Positions 38,185 to 46,763 of a stretch of DNA of 64,000 nucleotides are shown in pieces. The DNA comes from Candidatus Babelota bacterium (GTDB lineage Bacteria > Babelota > Babeliae > Babelales > Vermiphilaceae). The notes beneath the pieces were generated by a model, which was not told where the DNA came from, searched no databases, and saw only the letters and a list, made by a program, of their open reading frames with translations. Both the position numbers and the translations under genes were made by a program. The stretch is from positions 1 to 64,000 of the forward strand of contig JAJCZD010000008.1 in the NCBI GenBank assembly GCA_029262615.1, in the 5' to 3' direction. Numbering within the stretch: the first letter of the stretch is position 1; each line of letters starts with the position of its first letter.

Positions 38185-39191
38185 CCAAGTACCTTAGTAA
38201 GTTGATCTCTTGCAATTGCCTGTTTAATTTCTCGTGCAATGCGCCGTCCGGTACTCATTGGCTCATCGTATCTCAAATATGTGTAGGGACTACCGTTCAT
38301 GTATACATTGGTTCCAGCAACAATTCGTGCAGAAATTTCAAAGACATAAAATTGTAGATCGGAAGTGATTACTGTTTCCAAACAAAAAGCACCATACAAT
38401 CCCTGCTTGGTTAGTTTTTGTGATGCTTTGATAACACTCTCACCCATTTTAAAAACTTCTGGCAATAATGACTCACGCAAAACTAATGGTTTATTACCTG
38501 CAACGGTATATGAGGTCTCAAGTGCAAAACCTGCTTGGTCTTTGAAAGCAATTCTACCAATCCCGTCAACATTTGATTCGTACCGTTTATCAAGGCCAAA
38601 AAGTTCAAGCTCTTTTGTTAGTGGTGAATAAAAATAATGAATATAGGTTGGTATCCCCACCACATATTCTTGACATGTAAAGGATTCATTATAGCGATCA
38701 GCTATTTTTTTTTTAAATTCATCATAATCTTTTGCAATAAAATAACCGCGACCGCCATCAGCGCCATCAAATTTTACAATACATGGTCGATCGATTGTTG
38801 CGGGAGTAAAAGTTTTTGGAATATTCAGTCGCGCATCCTCAAGCCATTGTGCCTGTTTATCTCTGCTGGCTTCAATTGACAAAATATCACGATCACCAAA
38901 ATACATTGTTTTGATCAGTTGAATTTTTTCAATACCAAGATAGGCAATCATTGATGCGTGGGGAATTAAGATGGCATTTTTTTGCAAAAGTTGATCTTCA
39001 ATTAAGAAATAATCATCATATTTATCAATTAAGATAATTTCATCTGCCACTCCAAAACTTTTATATGGCTGCTCTTTGCCTTTAATACAAATACAAATCG
39101 TATGAAATCCTTCTTGCTGTGCCCCTTTTAAAATTTGCAATGCTGAATGACTGCCAAAGGTTACAATGGCATATTTTTGTTGCGTGTTCAT
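38181..39191 (-). CDS. purP: Formate-dependent FAICAR synthetase (archaeal-type)
   Basis: 336 residues. Step 9 of IMP synthesis: AICAR + formate + ATP. Strong resemblance, from recall, to Methanocaldococcus-type PurP: FGSHSALQILKGAQQEGF, IPHASMIAYLG, FGDRDILSIEA, VKFDGADGGRGYFIA (ATP-grasp), HYFYSPLTKELELFGLDKRY, ESLLPEVFKMGE, NVYMNGSPYTYL and GRRIAREIKQAI. It is the first gene of the minus arm, next to the divergent promoter. The usual bacterial step uses the folate-dependent PurH domain instead, so this implies acquisition from, or shared ancestry with, archaea. Confidence 0.92.
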   Translation of the reverse strand: MNTQQKYAIVTFGSHSALQILKGAQQEGFHTICICIKGKEQPYKSFGVADEIILIDKYDDYFLIEDQLLQKNAILIPHASMIAYLGIEKIQLIKTMYFGDRDILSIEASRDKQAQWLEDARLNIPKTFTPATIDRPCIVKFDGADGGRGYFIAKDYDEFKKKIADRYNESFTCQEYVVGIPTYIHYFYSPLTKELELFGLDKRYESNVDGIGRIAFKDQAGFALETSYTVAGNKPLVLRESLLPEVFKMGESVIKASQKLTKQGLYGAFCLETVITSDLQFYVFEISARIVAGTNVYMNGSPYTYLRYDEPMSTGRRIAREIKQAIARDQLTKVLG

Positions 39192-39214
39192 TTCAATCCT
39201 TCTAATTTGGCCCC

Positions 39215-39265
39215 AATATAGTTCACTTATTGCTAGTTGACAACCATCATTTTTATTAATAGATT
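39215..39265. promoter_or_regulatory. Divergent overlapping sigma70-like promoters of the purine arms
   Basis: Plus strand: -35 TTGACA (39237-39242), 17-nt spacer, -10 TAGATT (39260-39265) toward purCE. Minus strand: -35 TTGTCA (39238-39243), 17-nt spacer, -10 TATATT (39215-39220) toward purP. The two -35 boxes overlap within the palindrome GTTGACAAC, so the polymerases would compete and a single bound protein could control both arms. Confidence 0.7.
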
Positions 39266-39304
39266 CTCACCATCTTTTGATTTCAAAACAAAAGGAGACC
39301 TGTC

Positions 39305-40612
39305 TTGAATCAACAAACAAATCCAGCAAATATCGACCATTCCCCTTCTTTAGATCCTATAATTGAAGGAAAAACAAAAATTGTTAAACGTATAATCAAC
39401 AAACCTGATCATGTTCTTCTAGAAGCTAAAAATGATATAACTGCATACGATAAAACAATGCACAATATCATCAAAGGTAAAGCTTCTCTAGCTACAAAAA
39501 CTACGTGTAATGTTTTTGCATTATTAAAAGCATGTAACATTCCTATCGCCTATCAAAAACAAGTAAGTGAAACTGCCTTTGAGGCTAAGCTTTGCGAAAT
39601 GATTCCCTATGAGGTTGTAGTGCGTAGAGAAGCTCATGGTTCCTATTTAAAGCGTGCAAAGCACCTTACTAAAGGACAGGTGTTTCCACAATTGATTCTT
39701 GAATTTTTTTTAAAAACAGCCAACAAAACATGGAAAAATAATCCACTGTTAGCAGATGATCCATTAATTAATTTTAAAAACAATACGATGCATTTGTATC
39801 GTCCCGATATGCCACTTTATGAACAAGAACCATTTCTGCAACTTGATGATTATCCCTTAAAAGACAAAAAAGAAATATTTGAACAAATGAGCACCATTGC
39901 AAAAAAAACGTTTTTAATTTTAGAAAAGGCTTGGCAAAACGTAGGTCGTAAACTGGTTGATTTTAAAGTTGAATTCGGATTTGATACCAAAGGAAATTTG
40001 TTATTAAGTGATGTGATTGATAATGATTCATGGCGGGTAGTTGAGAATGATATCTATCTTGATAAACAAGCATATCGGGATGGGACCGATCTTAATACCG
40101 TTACAGAGCGATACAAACAAGTGTGCAATTTAACGGGTCAATTTAGAATACCTAAACAACAAATTATTCTTTGGCGTGGTTCTCCAAAAGATGATCTTAA
40201 AACTTTTGAAGCCGAACTTACACCTTACATTAGTGACTATTTTTCTTACAAAATCATAACAACCTCAATGCATAAATGCCCAGTTGCTGGTTATATTGAG
40301 TTACAAAAAATGATACAAGAGACACCTGATAGTGTCTTAATTGCTTACATCGGCAGGAGTAACGGTGCCGGACCAACGTTATCAGCAAATACAATAGTTC
40401 CTGTTATAACCGTTCCTGCTGGTTGGAAATCTTTTCCTGAGGATGTATGGTCATCATTGCGCACACCAAGCAAAACACCAGTCATGACCATGCTGGAACC
40501 TAGTAATGCCTTGCAGGCAGCTCTCAATATTTTAAGTATGCGCAATCCTGCATTGTATGCACAAGTACGCTACCCACAAGAAGAGCGCTTTTCTAATGTT
40601 ATTGCACTTTAA
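39305..40612 (+). CDS. Bifunctional SAICAR synthetase / AIR carboxylase (PAICS-like fusion)
   Basis: 435 residues from a TTG with AGGAG seven bases upstream. Domain order matches animal PAICS: PurC-like domain at about 15-275 (EGKTKIVKRI, CEMIPYEVVVRREAHGSYLKR, DFKVEFGFDTKG, SDVIDNDSWR) and class II PurE-like domain at about 285-435 (TSMHKCPVAGYIE, YIGRSNGAGPTLSANTIVPVI, EDVWSSLRTPS). DNDSWR and the class II PurE motif resemble the human enzyme more than free bacterial PurC/PurE. Class II carboxylases use CO2 directly and need no PurK; none is seen. No signal peptide. Acquisition from a eukaryote is plausible but needs a tree. Confidence 0.93.
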   Translation: MNQQTNPANIDHSPSLDPIIEGKTKIVKRIINKPDHVLLEAKNDITAYDKTMHNIIKGKASLATKTTCNVFALLKACNIPIAYQKQVSETAFEAKLCEMIPYEVVVRREAHGSYLKRAKHLTKGQVFPQLILEFFLKTANKTWKNNPLLADDPLINFKNNTMHLYRPDMPLYEQEPFLQLDDYPLKDKKEIFEQMSTIAKKTFLILEKAWQNVGRKLVDFKVEFGFDTKGNLLLSDVIDNDSWRVVENDIYLDKQAYRDGTDLNTVTERYKQVCNLTGQFRIPKQQIILWRGSPKDDLKTFEAELTPYISDYFSYKIITTSMHKCPVAGYIELQKMIQETPDSVLIAYIGRSNGAGPTLSANTIVPVITVPAGWKSFPEDVWSSLRTPSKTPVMTMLEPSNALQAALNILSMRNPALYAQVRYPQEERFSNVIAL

Positions 40613-42561
40613 TGTATATAAAAAAGATAATCACCATCTTTTTACTGTGCATTTTTGTCCGAACTATGGCATGTGGCATCGCATTTGTACGATTACGCAA
40701 GCCACTGGTTTATTACCAAGAAAAATATGGTGATCCTGCATGGGGAGTGCACAAACTTTATTTATTAATGGAAAAACAACGCAATCGCGGGCAAGATGGT
40801 GCCGGCATTGCACTGGTGAAATTTGATCCTGAACCGGGGCAAAAATTTTTGTTTGGCACCCGAAGTGCTAAACGGAATTCAATAGCACGAGTATTTGATA
40901 CCATTGCACAAGATCTTGCAAAATCTTTTTTACCAATTCATGTAAATGATCAAGAGCTCAAAACACATTACGATTTTTTGGGTGAGGTCTATCTTGGGCA
41001 TTTGCGTTATGGCACACACGGTGGGCTGGATAAATCCTGTTGCCAACCAAAGATTTGCAAAAATGATATACCATCACAAAGCATTGCAATAGCAGGGAAT
41101 TTTAACCTTACCAATACTACTCAACTACTAGCTGAACTGGTTAAATTTGGGGTATGCCCTACACAAAAAACTGATACTCATATTGTTTTGAATTATCTTT
41201 CCTATTGTTTAAACCGCGAACACCACTATTTACAAGAGCAGATTTGCCGACAAATTGTTGGCCAACCACCACATGAACAAGAATTATGCCAAACAGTAGC
41301 ACGGGCATTGGACCCTGGTCGCATGCTCCAATGGGCAACACGCAATTGGGATGGTGGTTATGTATTTGCCGGCATAATAGGCAATGGTGATGCATTTATT
41401 TGCCGTGACCCTTCAGGGATCCGACCCGCTTATATTTATATTGATGATGAGGTTGTTGCTGCTGCTTCAGAACGGGTTGCACTTGCAAATGTTTTTAATG
41501 CAGAGTTTGACCAAATAACATCTGTTAATCCAGGAGTAGTGTTTGTTATCAAGCAAGATGGCACTATGTATGAAACTGAATTTAAGACACCACAAGAAAA
41601 AAAAGAGTGCCTTTTTGAACGCATTTATTTTAGTCGGATGCATGATCCGGCAATTTATAAAGAACGAAAAGCATTAGGAAAACAATTAGCACCACGCATT
41701 TTAGAAGAACTGGGAGATGATATTTCTCATGCGGTCTTTGCTTACATTCCCAATTCTGGTGAAACAGCATGTATTGGTTTGGTTGAGGAGATTAATCGAA
41801 TCGTACGTGCTAAACAAGCTGATTTAGTGTGGCAAAAAATAAAAAATGGCAATGCTACACGTGATGATCTTAATCAACTAGCTCAATGCAATGCGCAATA
41901 TGAACGGCTTGTGTACAAAGATCAAGCATTGCGAACGTTCATTACTCATGATGCCGCACGCAAAACACTTGTTTCACATATTTATGATGTCACAAAAGAT
42001 ATAGTACAACCGGAGGATACACTCGTTATTGTTGATGATTCAATTGTGCGTGGAGCCACATTGCGAGAGGCAATTATTACCCAATTGAGCCGCTTAAAAC
42101 CAAAAAAGATTATTGTTGTTTGTTCATGTCCACCAATACTCTATCCAGATTGCTATGGCATTGATATGAGTCAACTGAATAAGTTTATTGCTTTTCAAGC
42201 AGCAAAAGAAATTCTAAAGGACCAGGGTAAAGAAGATATTTTAGAAGAAATTACTCAACAGTGTTTACGCCAAAATAACAAAAACGTTGAAACTACACAT
42301 AATTATGTAAAACAACTATACGAGTATTGCAGCCATGAGCAACTAGAGAAAAAAATTGCAGAGCTTGCATGGCCAACTTCTGTTGATTGGGATGGAGAGC
42401 TCACCATTATATATCAAACGATAGAAGGGCTACACAAGGCGATTCCCAATTTTTCTGGTGACTGGTATTTCACCGGTCAGTATCCAACAATGGGTGGGTT
42501 TCAGGTAGTAAATCGTAGTTTCATCAATCAATATCGTGGACACGAAATAAGGGCTTATTAA
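40612..42561 (+). CDS. purF: Amidophosphoribosyltransferase PurF with signal-like leader ending at catalytic Cys
   Basis: 649 residues. Step 1: PRPP + glutamine to phosphoribosylamine. The N-terminal Ntn domain begins CGIAFVRLRKP, with Cys21 as the required N-terminal nucleophile, then LLMEKQRNRGQDGAGIAL. The phosphoribosyltransferase domain has IVDDSIVRGATLREAI (PRPP loop, about 472-487). The long form with LVYYQEKYG resembles the roughly 630-residue Bacteroidota enzymes. Residues 1-20 (MYIKKIITIFLLCIFVRTMA) form n-, h- and c-regions, and cleavage after TMA would leave Cys at position 1. Normal homologues have a short polar propeptide or only Met there. The start overlaps the previous stop (TAATG). 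Confidence 0.95.
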   Translation: MYIKKIITIFLLCIFVRTMACGIAFVRLRKPLVYYQEKYGDPAWGVHKLYLLMEKQRNRGQDGAGIALVKFDPEPGQKFLFGTRSAKRNSIARVFDTIAQDLAKSFLPIHVNDQELKTHYDFLGEVYLGHLRYGTHGGLDKSCCQPKICKNDIPSQSIAIAGNFNLTNTTQLLAELVKFGVCPTQKTDTHIVLNYLSYCLNREHHYLQEQICRQIVGQPPHEQELCQTVARALDPGRMLQWATRNWDGGYVFAGIIGNGDAFICRDPSGIRPAYIYIDDEVVAAASERVALANVFNAEFDQITSVNPGVVFVIKQDGTMYETEFKTPQEKKECLFERIYFSRMHDPAIYKERKALGKQLAPRILEELGDDISHAVFAYIPNSGETACIGLVEEINRIVRAKQADLVWQKIKNGNATRDDLNQLAQCNAQYERLVYKDQALRTFITHDAARKTLVSHIYDVTKDIVQPEDTLVIVDDSIVRGATLREAIITQLSRLKPKKIIVVCSCPPILYPDCYGIDMSQLNKFIAFQAAKEILKDQGKEDILEEITQQCLRQNNKNVETTHNYVKQLYEYCSHEQLEKKIAELAWPTSVDWDGELTIIYQTIEGLHKAIPNFSGDWYFTGQYPTMGGFQVVNRSFINQYRGHEIRAY

Positions 42562-43992
42562 ATGTATCAAACCTATCAATCTTCCCTTGGCACTCGCTAT
42601 GCAAGCAAAACAATGCAAACTATCCATTCTGCACAAACAAAATATGCAACCTGGCGCCTACTTTGGACCGAGCTTGCAAAATGCCAAAAGCGATTGGGTT
42701 TATCAATCTCTCAAGAACAAATAGATCAATTAGAAAAACATATTTATACAATAGATTTTGTAAAAGCAGCTCAGTATGAAAAACAATTCAAGCATGATGT
42801 CATGGCTCATATTCATACCTATGGTGACCAATGCCCAAAAGCACGGCCAATTATTCATTTGGGTGCAACCTCTTGTTTGATCACCGATAATGCCGAAGTA
42901 TTGATTATGCATAAATCATTACTGCACATTCATGAACAACTTGTCACCTGTATCCGATTACTTGCAGAAAAGGCAGATCAATATAAAGAGCTTCCTTGCC
43001 TTAGTTATACACACTTTCAGCCAGCTCAACCAACTACGGTTGGTAAGCGCATGGCCATGTGGTTGCACGATTTAGTATGGGATTTAAAAAAACTTACTCA
43101 TAACCTAGATGAGCTAAAACTGTTGGGCCTAAAAGGAGCAACGGGCACGCAAGCTGCCTTTTTACAATTGTTTAATGGCGATCATGCAAAAGTAAAACAG
43201 TTAGAAAAATTATTTATTGCACAATTGCCATGCAAAAAAGTGGTATCAATCTCTGGCCAAACCTACACACGCAAGCAAGATATGGATGTATTGCATGTGC
43301 TTGTTGGTATTGCCGTAAGTGCACATAAAATGGCAACTGATCTACGCTTACTTGCGCATTTGAATGAAATAGAAGAAAAACGAACTAAGGGCCAAGTTGG
43401 CTCCTCTGCAATGCCATATAAGCACAACCCAATGCGAGCAGAGCGCATTTGTTCACTTGCACGATACATCATGAGCTTGGCACAGAATCCAATGCATACT
43501 GCCGCAACCCAATGGCTTGAGCGCTCGCTTGATGATTCGGCAAACAGGAGATTAATTATTCCTGATGCCTTTCTGGCAACCGATGCCATCTTACAATTGC
43601 TCATCCATGTTGTTGAAAATATGGAAGTGCATCCATTCATGGTTCATAAGCACTTGCAAGAAGTGCTGCCATTCATGGCAACAGAAGCAATCCTCATGGC
43701 ATGTGTTCAAAAAGGTGCAGATCGCCAAACAGTACATGAAATTATTCGCGCGCATAGCAGCGCCATAGGCAAAGAACTAAAAACAACAGAAACAAAAAAT
43801 AATCTGCTAGAAAAACTTGCTAGTGACCAAAACATTCTTTTGAATGAAAAAGAACTGGTAAATCTAATGAACCCAAAACAATTTACCGGTCGTGCGCAGC
43901 AACAAGTAGAAGAATTTTTGGAACAGGAGGTTGAACCTTTATTACAACAATATATGCATATAAAAAATACTCAGTCCCAAGTAACTATTTAG
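42562..43992 (+). CDS. purB: Adenylosuccinate lyase, eukaryote-like
   Basis: 476 residues. Acts in step 8 (SAICAR to AICAR) and in AMP formation. From recall it follows human ADSL closely: YQSSLGTRYAS, KHDVMAHIHTYGDQCPKA, IIHLGATSC, THFQPAQPTTVGKR, GATGTQAAFLQLF, SISGQTYTRKQD, the fumarase-superfamily signature GSSAMPYKHNPMRAERICSL, WLERSLDDSANRR and the ending FTGRAQQQVEEFLE. Typical bacterial PurB proteins match less well. It starts directly at the purF stop. No signal peptide. Confidence 0.95.
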   Translation: MYQTYQSSLGTRYASKTMQTIHSAQTKYATWRLLWTELAKCQKRLGLSISQEQIDQLEKHIYTIDFVKAAQYEKQFKHDVMAHIHTYGDQCPKARPIIHLGATSCLITDNAEVLIMHKSLLHIHEQLVTCIRLLAEKADQYKELPCLSYTHFQPAQPTTVGKRMAMWLHDLVWDLKKLTHNLDELKLLGLKGATGTQAAFLQLFNGDHAKVKQLEKLFIAQLPCKKVVSISGQTYTRKQDMDVLHVLVGIAVSAHKMATDLRLLAHLNEIEEKRTKGQVGSSAMPYKHNPMRAERICSLARYIMSLAQNPMHTAATQWLERSLDDSANRRLIIPDAFLATDAILQLLIHVVENMEVHPFMVHKHLQEVLPFMATEAILMACVQKGADRQTVHEIIRAHSSAIGKELKTTETKNNLLEKLASDQNILLNEKELVNLMNPKQFTGRAQQQVEEFLEQEVEPLLQQYMHIKNTQSQVTI

Positions 43993-43999
43993 GAACGGT

Positions 44000-45025
44000 A
44001 TGCAAAAACAAACAACGTATAAAGATGCGGGCGTAAATATCGATGCAGGAAATGCACTTGTTAAGGATCTGCAAACAATAACCCAATCAACTGCACGCAC
44101 CGGTGCGACTGCAGCATTAGGCAGTTTTGGTGGTATCTTTGATTTAGCAAAATTAAATTATAAAGATCCACTCCTTGTTAGTACTACCGATGGTGTGGGT
44201 ACAAAGCTTAAGATTGCCCAACAAATGAATGAACACAAAACTATTGGCATTGATCTTGTTGCCATGTGTGCAAATGATCTTTTGGTCCATGGTGCTGAAC
44301 CGTTATTTTTCTTGGATTATTTTTCTACAAGCAAATTAAATGTAGATCAAGCACGAGATATAATTACTGGCATTGCAATTGGTTGCAAGCAAGCAGGTTG
44401 TGCACTTATTGGTGGTGAAACGGCTGAAATGCCCGGTATGTATCGTGCTGGTGAATATGACCTTGCCGGCTTTGCTGTTGGTATTGTTGAACGAGAGCAG
44501 TTGCTACCACAAAAAACTATAGAAGTTGGTGATCTACTCATAGGCCTACCCTCATCAGGTGTGCATGCAAATGGGTTTTCGCTCATTCGTCATCTGCTTG
44601 AAAAAAATAATGTAATACTCACAAGTAAACCAGCATTTGATTCCCCTTTTGTCTATCTTTATGAAGAGCTATTACGCCCAACTAAAATTTATGAGCAAGT
44701 ACAACCGTTATTAAAAAATATAAAAGCACTTGCACATATTACCGGTGGTGGTTTGCTTGAGAACATTCCGCGCATCCTGCCAAAACATCTTGGGGTAGTA
44801 GTTGAAAAAAAATTGTGGTCAGTGACACCAATTTTCCAATGGATCAAACGATTGGGAAATATTCAAGATAATGAAATGTATCGAACCTTTAATATGGGCA
44901 TCGGCATGGTTGCAATTGTTGCACCACACGATAAAGACAAAGTAACAGATGCAATTAAAGATGCCAACATTATTGGGCAGGTAACAAATATAGGCAATGG
45001 CCAAAAACAGGTAACTATTGTTTAA
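44000..45025 (+). CDS. purM: Phosphoribosylformylglycinamidine cyclo-ligase (AIR synthetase)
   Basis: 341 residues. Step 5, FGAM + ATP to AIR. YKDAGVNIDAG start, TDGVGTKLKIA, GIDLVAMCANDLLVHGAEPLFFLDY, IGGETAEMPGMY, LPSSGVHANGFSLIR, HITGGGLLENIPRI and NMGIGMV are all present. AGGAA before the ATG; 7-nt gap from purB. No signal extension, and it stands alone (not fused to PurD/PurN as in animals). Confidence 0.97.
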   Translation: MQKQTTYKDAGVNIDAGNALVKDLQTITQSTARTGATAALGSFGGIFDLAKLNYKDPLLVSTTDGVGTKLKIAQQMNEHKTIGIDLVAMCANDLLVHGAEPLFFLDYFSTSKLNVDQARDIITGIAIGCKQAGCALIGGETAEMPGMYRAGEYDLAGFAVGIVEREQLLPQKTIEVGDLLIGLPSSGVHANGFSLIRHLLEKNNVILTSKPAFDSPFVYLYEELLRPTKIYEQVQPLLKNIKALAHITGGGLLENIPRILPKHLGVVVEKKLWSVTPIFQWIKRLGNIQDNEMYRTFNMGIGMVAIVAPHDKDKVTDAIKDANIIGQVTNIGNGQKQVTIV

Positions 45026-45045
45026 TTAAATAAAAAGGAAAATCT

Positions 45046-46284
45046 ATGAAACGATTTTTTATATTTATATTGATGAGTATTCCACTACTAAATGCAATCG
45101 CAAAAACATCAATTGGCACTCCTCTTTCTCCAACGGCAACTAAAGTGCTTATGCTTGGTGCTGGTGAGCTTGGCAAAGAAGTAATCCTTGAAATGCAACG
45201 CTTTGGCGTTGAGGTTATTGCAGTAGATCGTTATAAAGATGCACCAGGAATGCAAGTAGCCCACAGAAGTTATGTAATCTCTATGTTGGATGGCAATGCA
45301 TTGCGTAAAATTATCCAAAAAGAACAACCAAACTATATTGTTCCTGAAATTGAAGCGATTGCAACTGATACATTACTCGAATTAGAAAAAGAAGGATATA
45401 CCGTAATTCCTACCGCCCGTGCTGCAAAGCTGACTATGGATCGAGAAGGCATTCGCAGAGTTGCGGCAGAAAAATTAGGCCTCCCAACCTCAAACTATTG
45501 CTTTGCTTCAAGCCAGCAAGAGTTCAAGATGGCAGTTAAAAGCATTGGCATACCATTTGTGGTTAAACCGATTATGAGCTCTTCAGGCAAAGGGCAAAGT
45601 ATTGTTCGTTCAAAAAGTAAAATTGAAAAAGCATGGTATTATGCACAAGAAGGTGGCCGTGCTGGCCGTGGAAAAGTTATTGTTGAGGAATTTATTGACT
45701 TTGATTATGAAATTACCCTCATGACAGTTCGCCATAAAGATGGCACAAGTTTTTGCAAACCGATCGGCCATAAACAAATTAATGGTGATTATCGAGAATC
45801 ATGGCAACCACAATCCATGACCGATTCGCAATATAAACAAGCAGAGTACATTGCAAAAACAATAACTGACGAGCTTGGTGGTGTTGGTATTTTTGGTGTT
45901 GAAATGTTTGTAAAAGGTGACATGGTCTACTTTAGTGAAGTCTCACCACGCCCACATGATACCGGTCTTGTTACGTTAATTTCACAAGATCTTTCTGAGT
46001 GTGCTTTGCATGCACGTGCTATTTTAGGTCTGCCAATTCCCAATATCGCATTTAATGGCCCAGCAGCATCATGCGCATTAGTTGTACAAGGCACTTCAAA
46101 CAACATACAATATGGCAACTTGCAAGAAGCACTATCCCAACCAAACACACAACTACGCTTATTTGGTAAGCCTAAGGTTGCTGGCCAGCGCCGAATGGGA
46201 GTTGCCGTTGCTCGTGGAGAAACTATTGAACAAGCACGCCAAAAAGCACGCGAGGTAATTGCAGCAATTGAGGTTGAATTATAA
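45046..46284 (+). CDS. purT: Formate-dependent GAR formyltransferase with signal-like extension
   Basis: 412 residues. Step 3: GAR + formate + ATP to FGAR, needing no folate. Residues 1-19 ([19 protein letters not shown]) precede the normal start [26 protein letters not shown] seven bases before the ATG supports the extended start. ATP-grasp core: [73 protein letters not shown] and [18 protein letters not shown], all close to E. coli PurT. Last gene of the plus arm. Confidence 0.96.
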   Translation: MKRFFIFILMSIPLLNAIAKTSIGTPLSPTATKVLMLGAGELGKEVILEMQRFGVEVIAVDRYKDAPGMQVAHRSYVISMLDGNALRKIIQKEQPNYIVPEIEAIATDTLLELEKEGYTVIPTARAAKLTMDREGIRRVAAEKLGLPTSNYCFASSQQEFKMAVKSIGIPFVVKPIMSSSGKGQSIVRSKSKIEKAWYYAQEGGRAGRGKVIVEEFIDFDYEITLMTVRHKDGTSFCKPIGHKQINGDYRESWQPQSMTDSQYKQAEYIAKTITDELGGVGIFGVEMFVKGDMVYFSEVSPRPHDTGLVTLISQDLSECALHARAILGLPIPNIAFNGPAASCALVVQGTSNNIQYGNLQEALSQPNTQLRLFGKPKVAGQRRMGVAVARGETIEQARQKAREVIAAIEVEL

Positions 46285-46285
46285 T

Positions 46286-46684
46286 TCATATTGTTATTTT
46301 TTCCAATACTCTTACCACATCGGCATAGTTATTACCTCGGGCAATGTCTAATGGCTTCAGTCCAGGTGAGCAAGAAAAATCTGTTTTTAATTCATTTGCT
46401 TGTGGATCGGCATTATACAAAAGTAATAACTGTGCCATTGCAGCTGTTTTTACATAATGCAATGGCGTTGCACCAAATGCATCTATTTGGTTTATTTTTA
46501 CTTTAGCTATTAATAATTGCAAAACCTCATCAAAGGAATTTTGCATAACGGCAAGATGCAACTTAGAATGTTTTTCTTTTTGCGCAACTTCTTTTGCAAA
46601 CAAAGAAAAAAAATCTTCTTTTTCAGGTATTGATTTCCCGTAAACAGTAATAAAAAATGAAATAAACAATAGTATTTTTATCAT
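46286..46684 (-). CDS. Secreted ankyrin-repeat protein
   Basis: 132 residues, signal peptide MIKILLFISFFITVYG. About three ankyrin units: KLHLAVMQNSFDEVLQLLI, AFGATPLHYVKTAAMAQLLL and GLKPLDIARGNNYADVVRVL. GGAGAG before the ATG. Convergent with purT (1-nt gap). Probable exported protein-binding module. Confidence 0.8.
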   Translation of the reverse strand: MIKILLFISFFITVYGKSIPEKEDFFSLFAKEVAQKEKHSKLHLAVMQNSFDEVLQLLIAKVKINQIDAFGATPLHYVKTAAMAQLLLLYNADPQANELKTDFSCSPGLKPLDIARGNNYADVVRVLEKITI

Positions 46685-46763
46685 ATTCTCTCCTTTTTTG
46701 CCGGCCTCAACATATCATTAAAATATGGTATAATTAAAGGAAATAACCTAAAATAGGGCTTTT

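Noticed and set aside
39192-39304. Purine riboswitch in the divergent region
   Set aside because: No three-way-junction pattern or conserved purine-aptamer motifs; the region is filled by the promoter boxes and binding site.
40612-40680. PurF as a lipoprotein (Cys after MA)
   Set aside because: The residue at -3 is Thr rather than Leu/Val/Ile, and lipidation would block the catalytic Cys; ordinary signal cleavage fits better.
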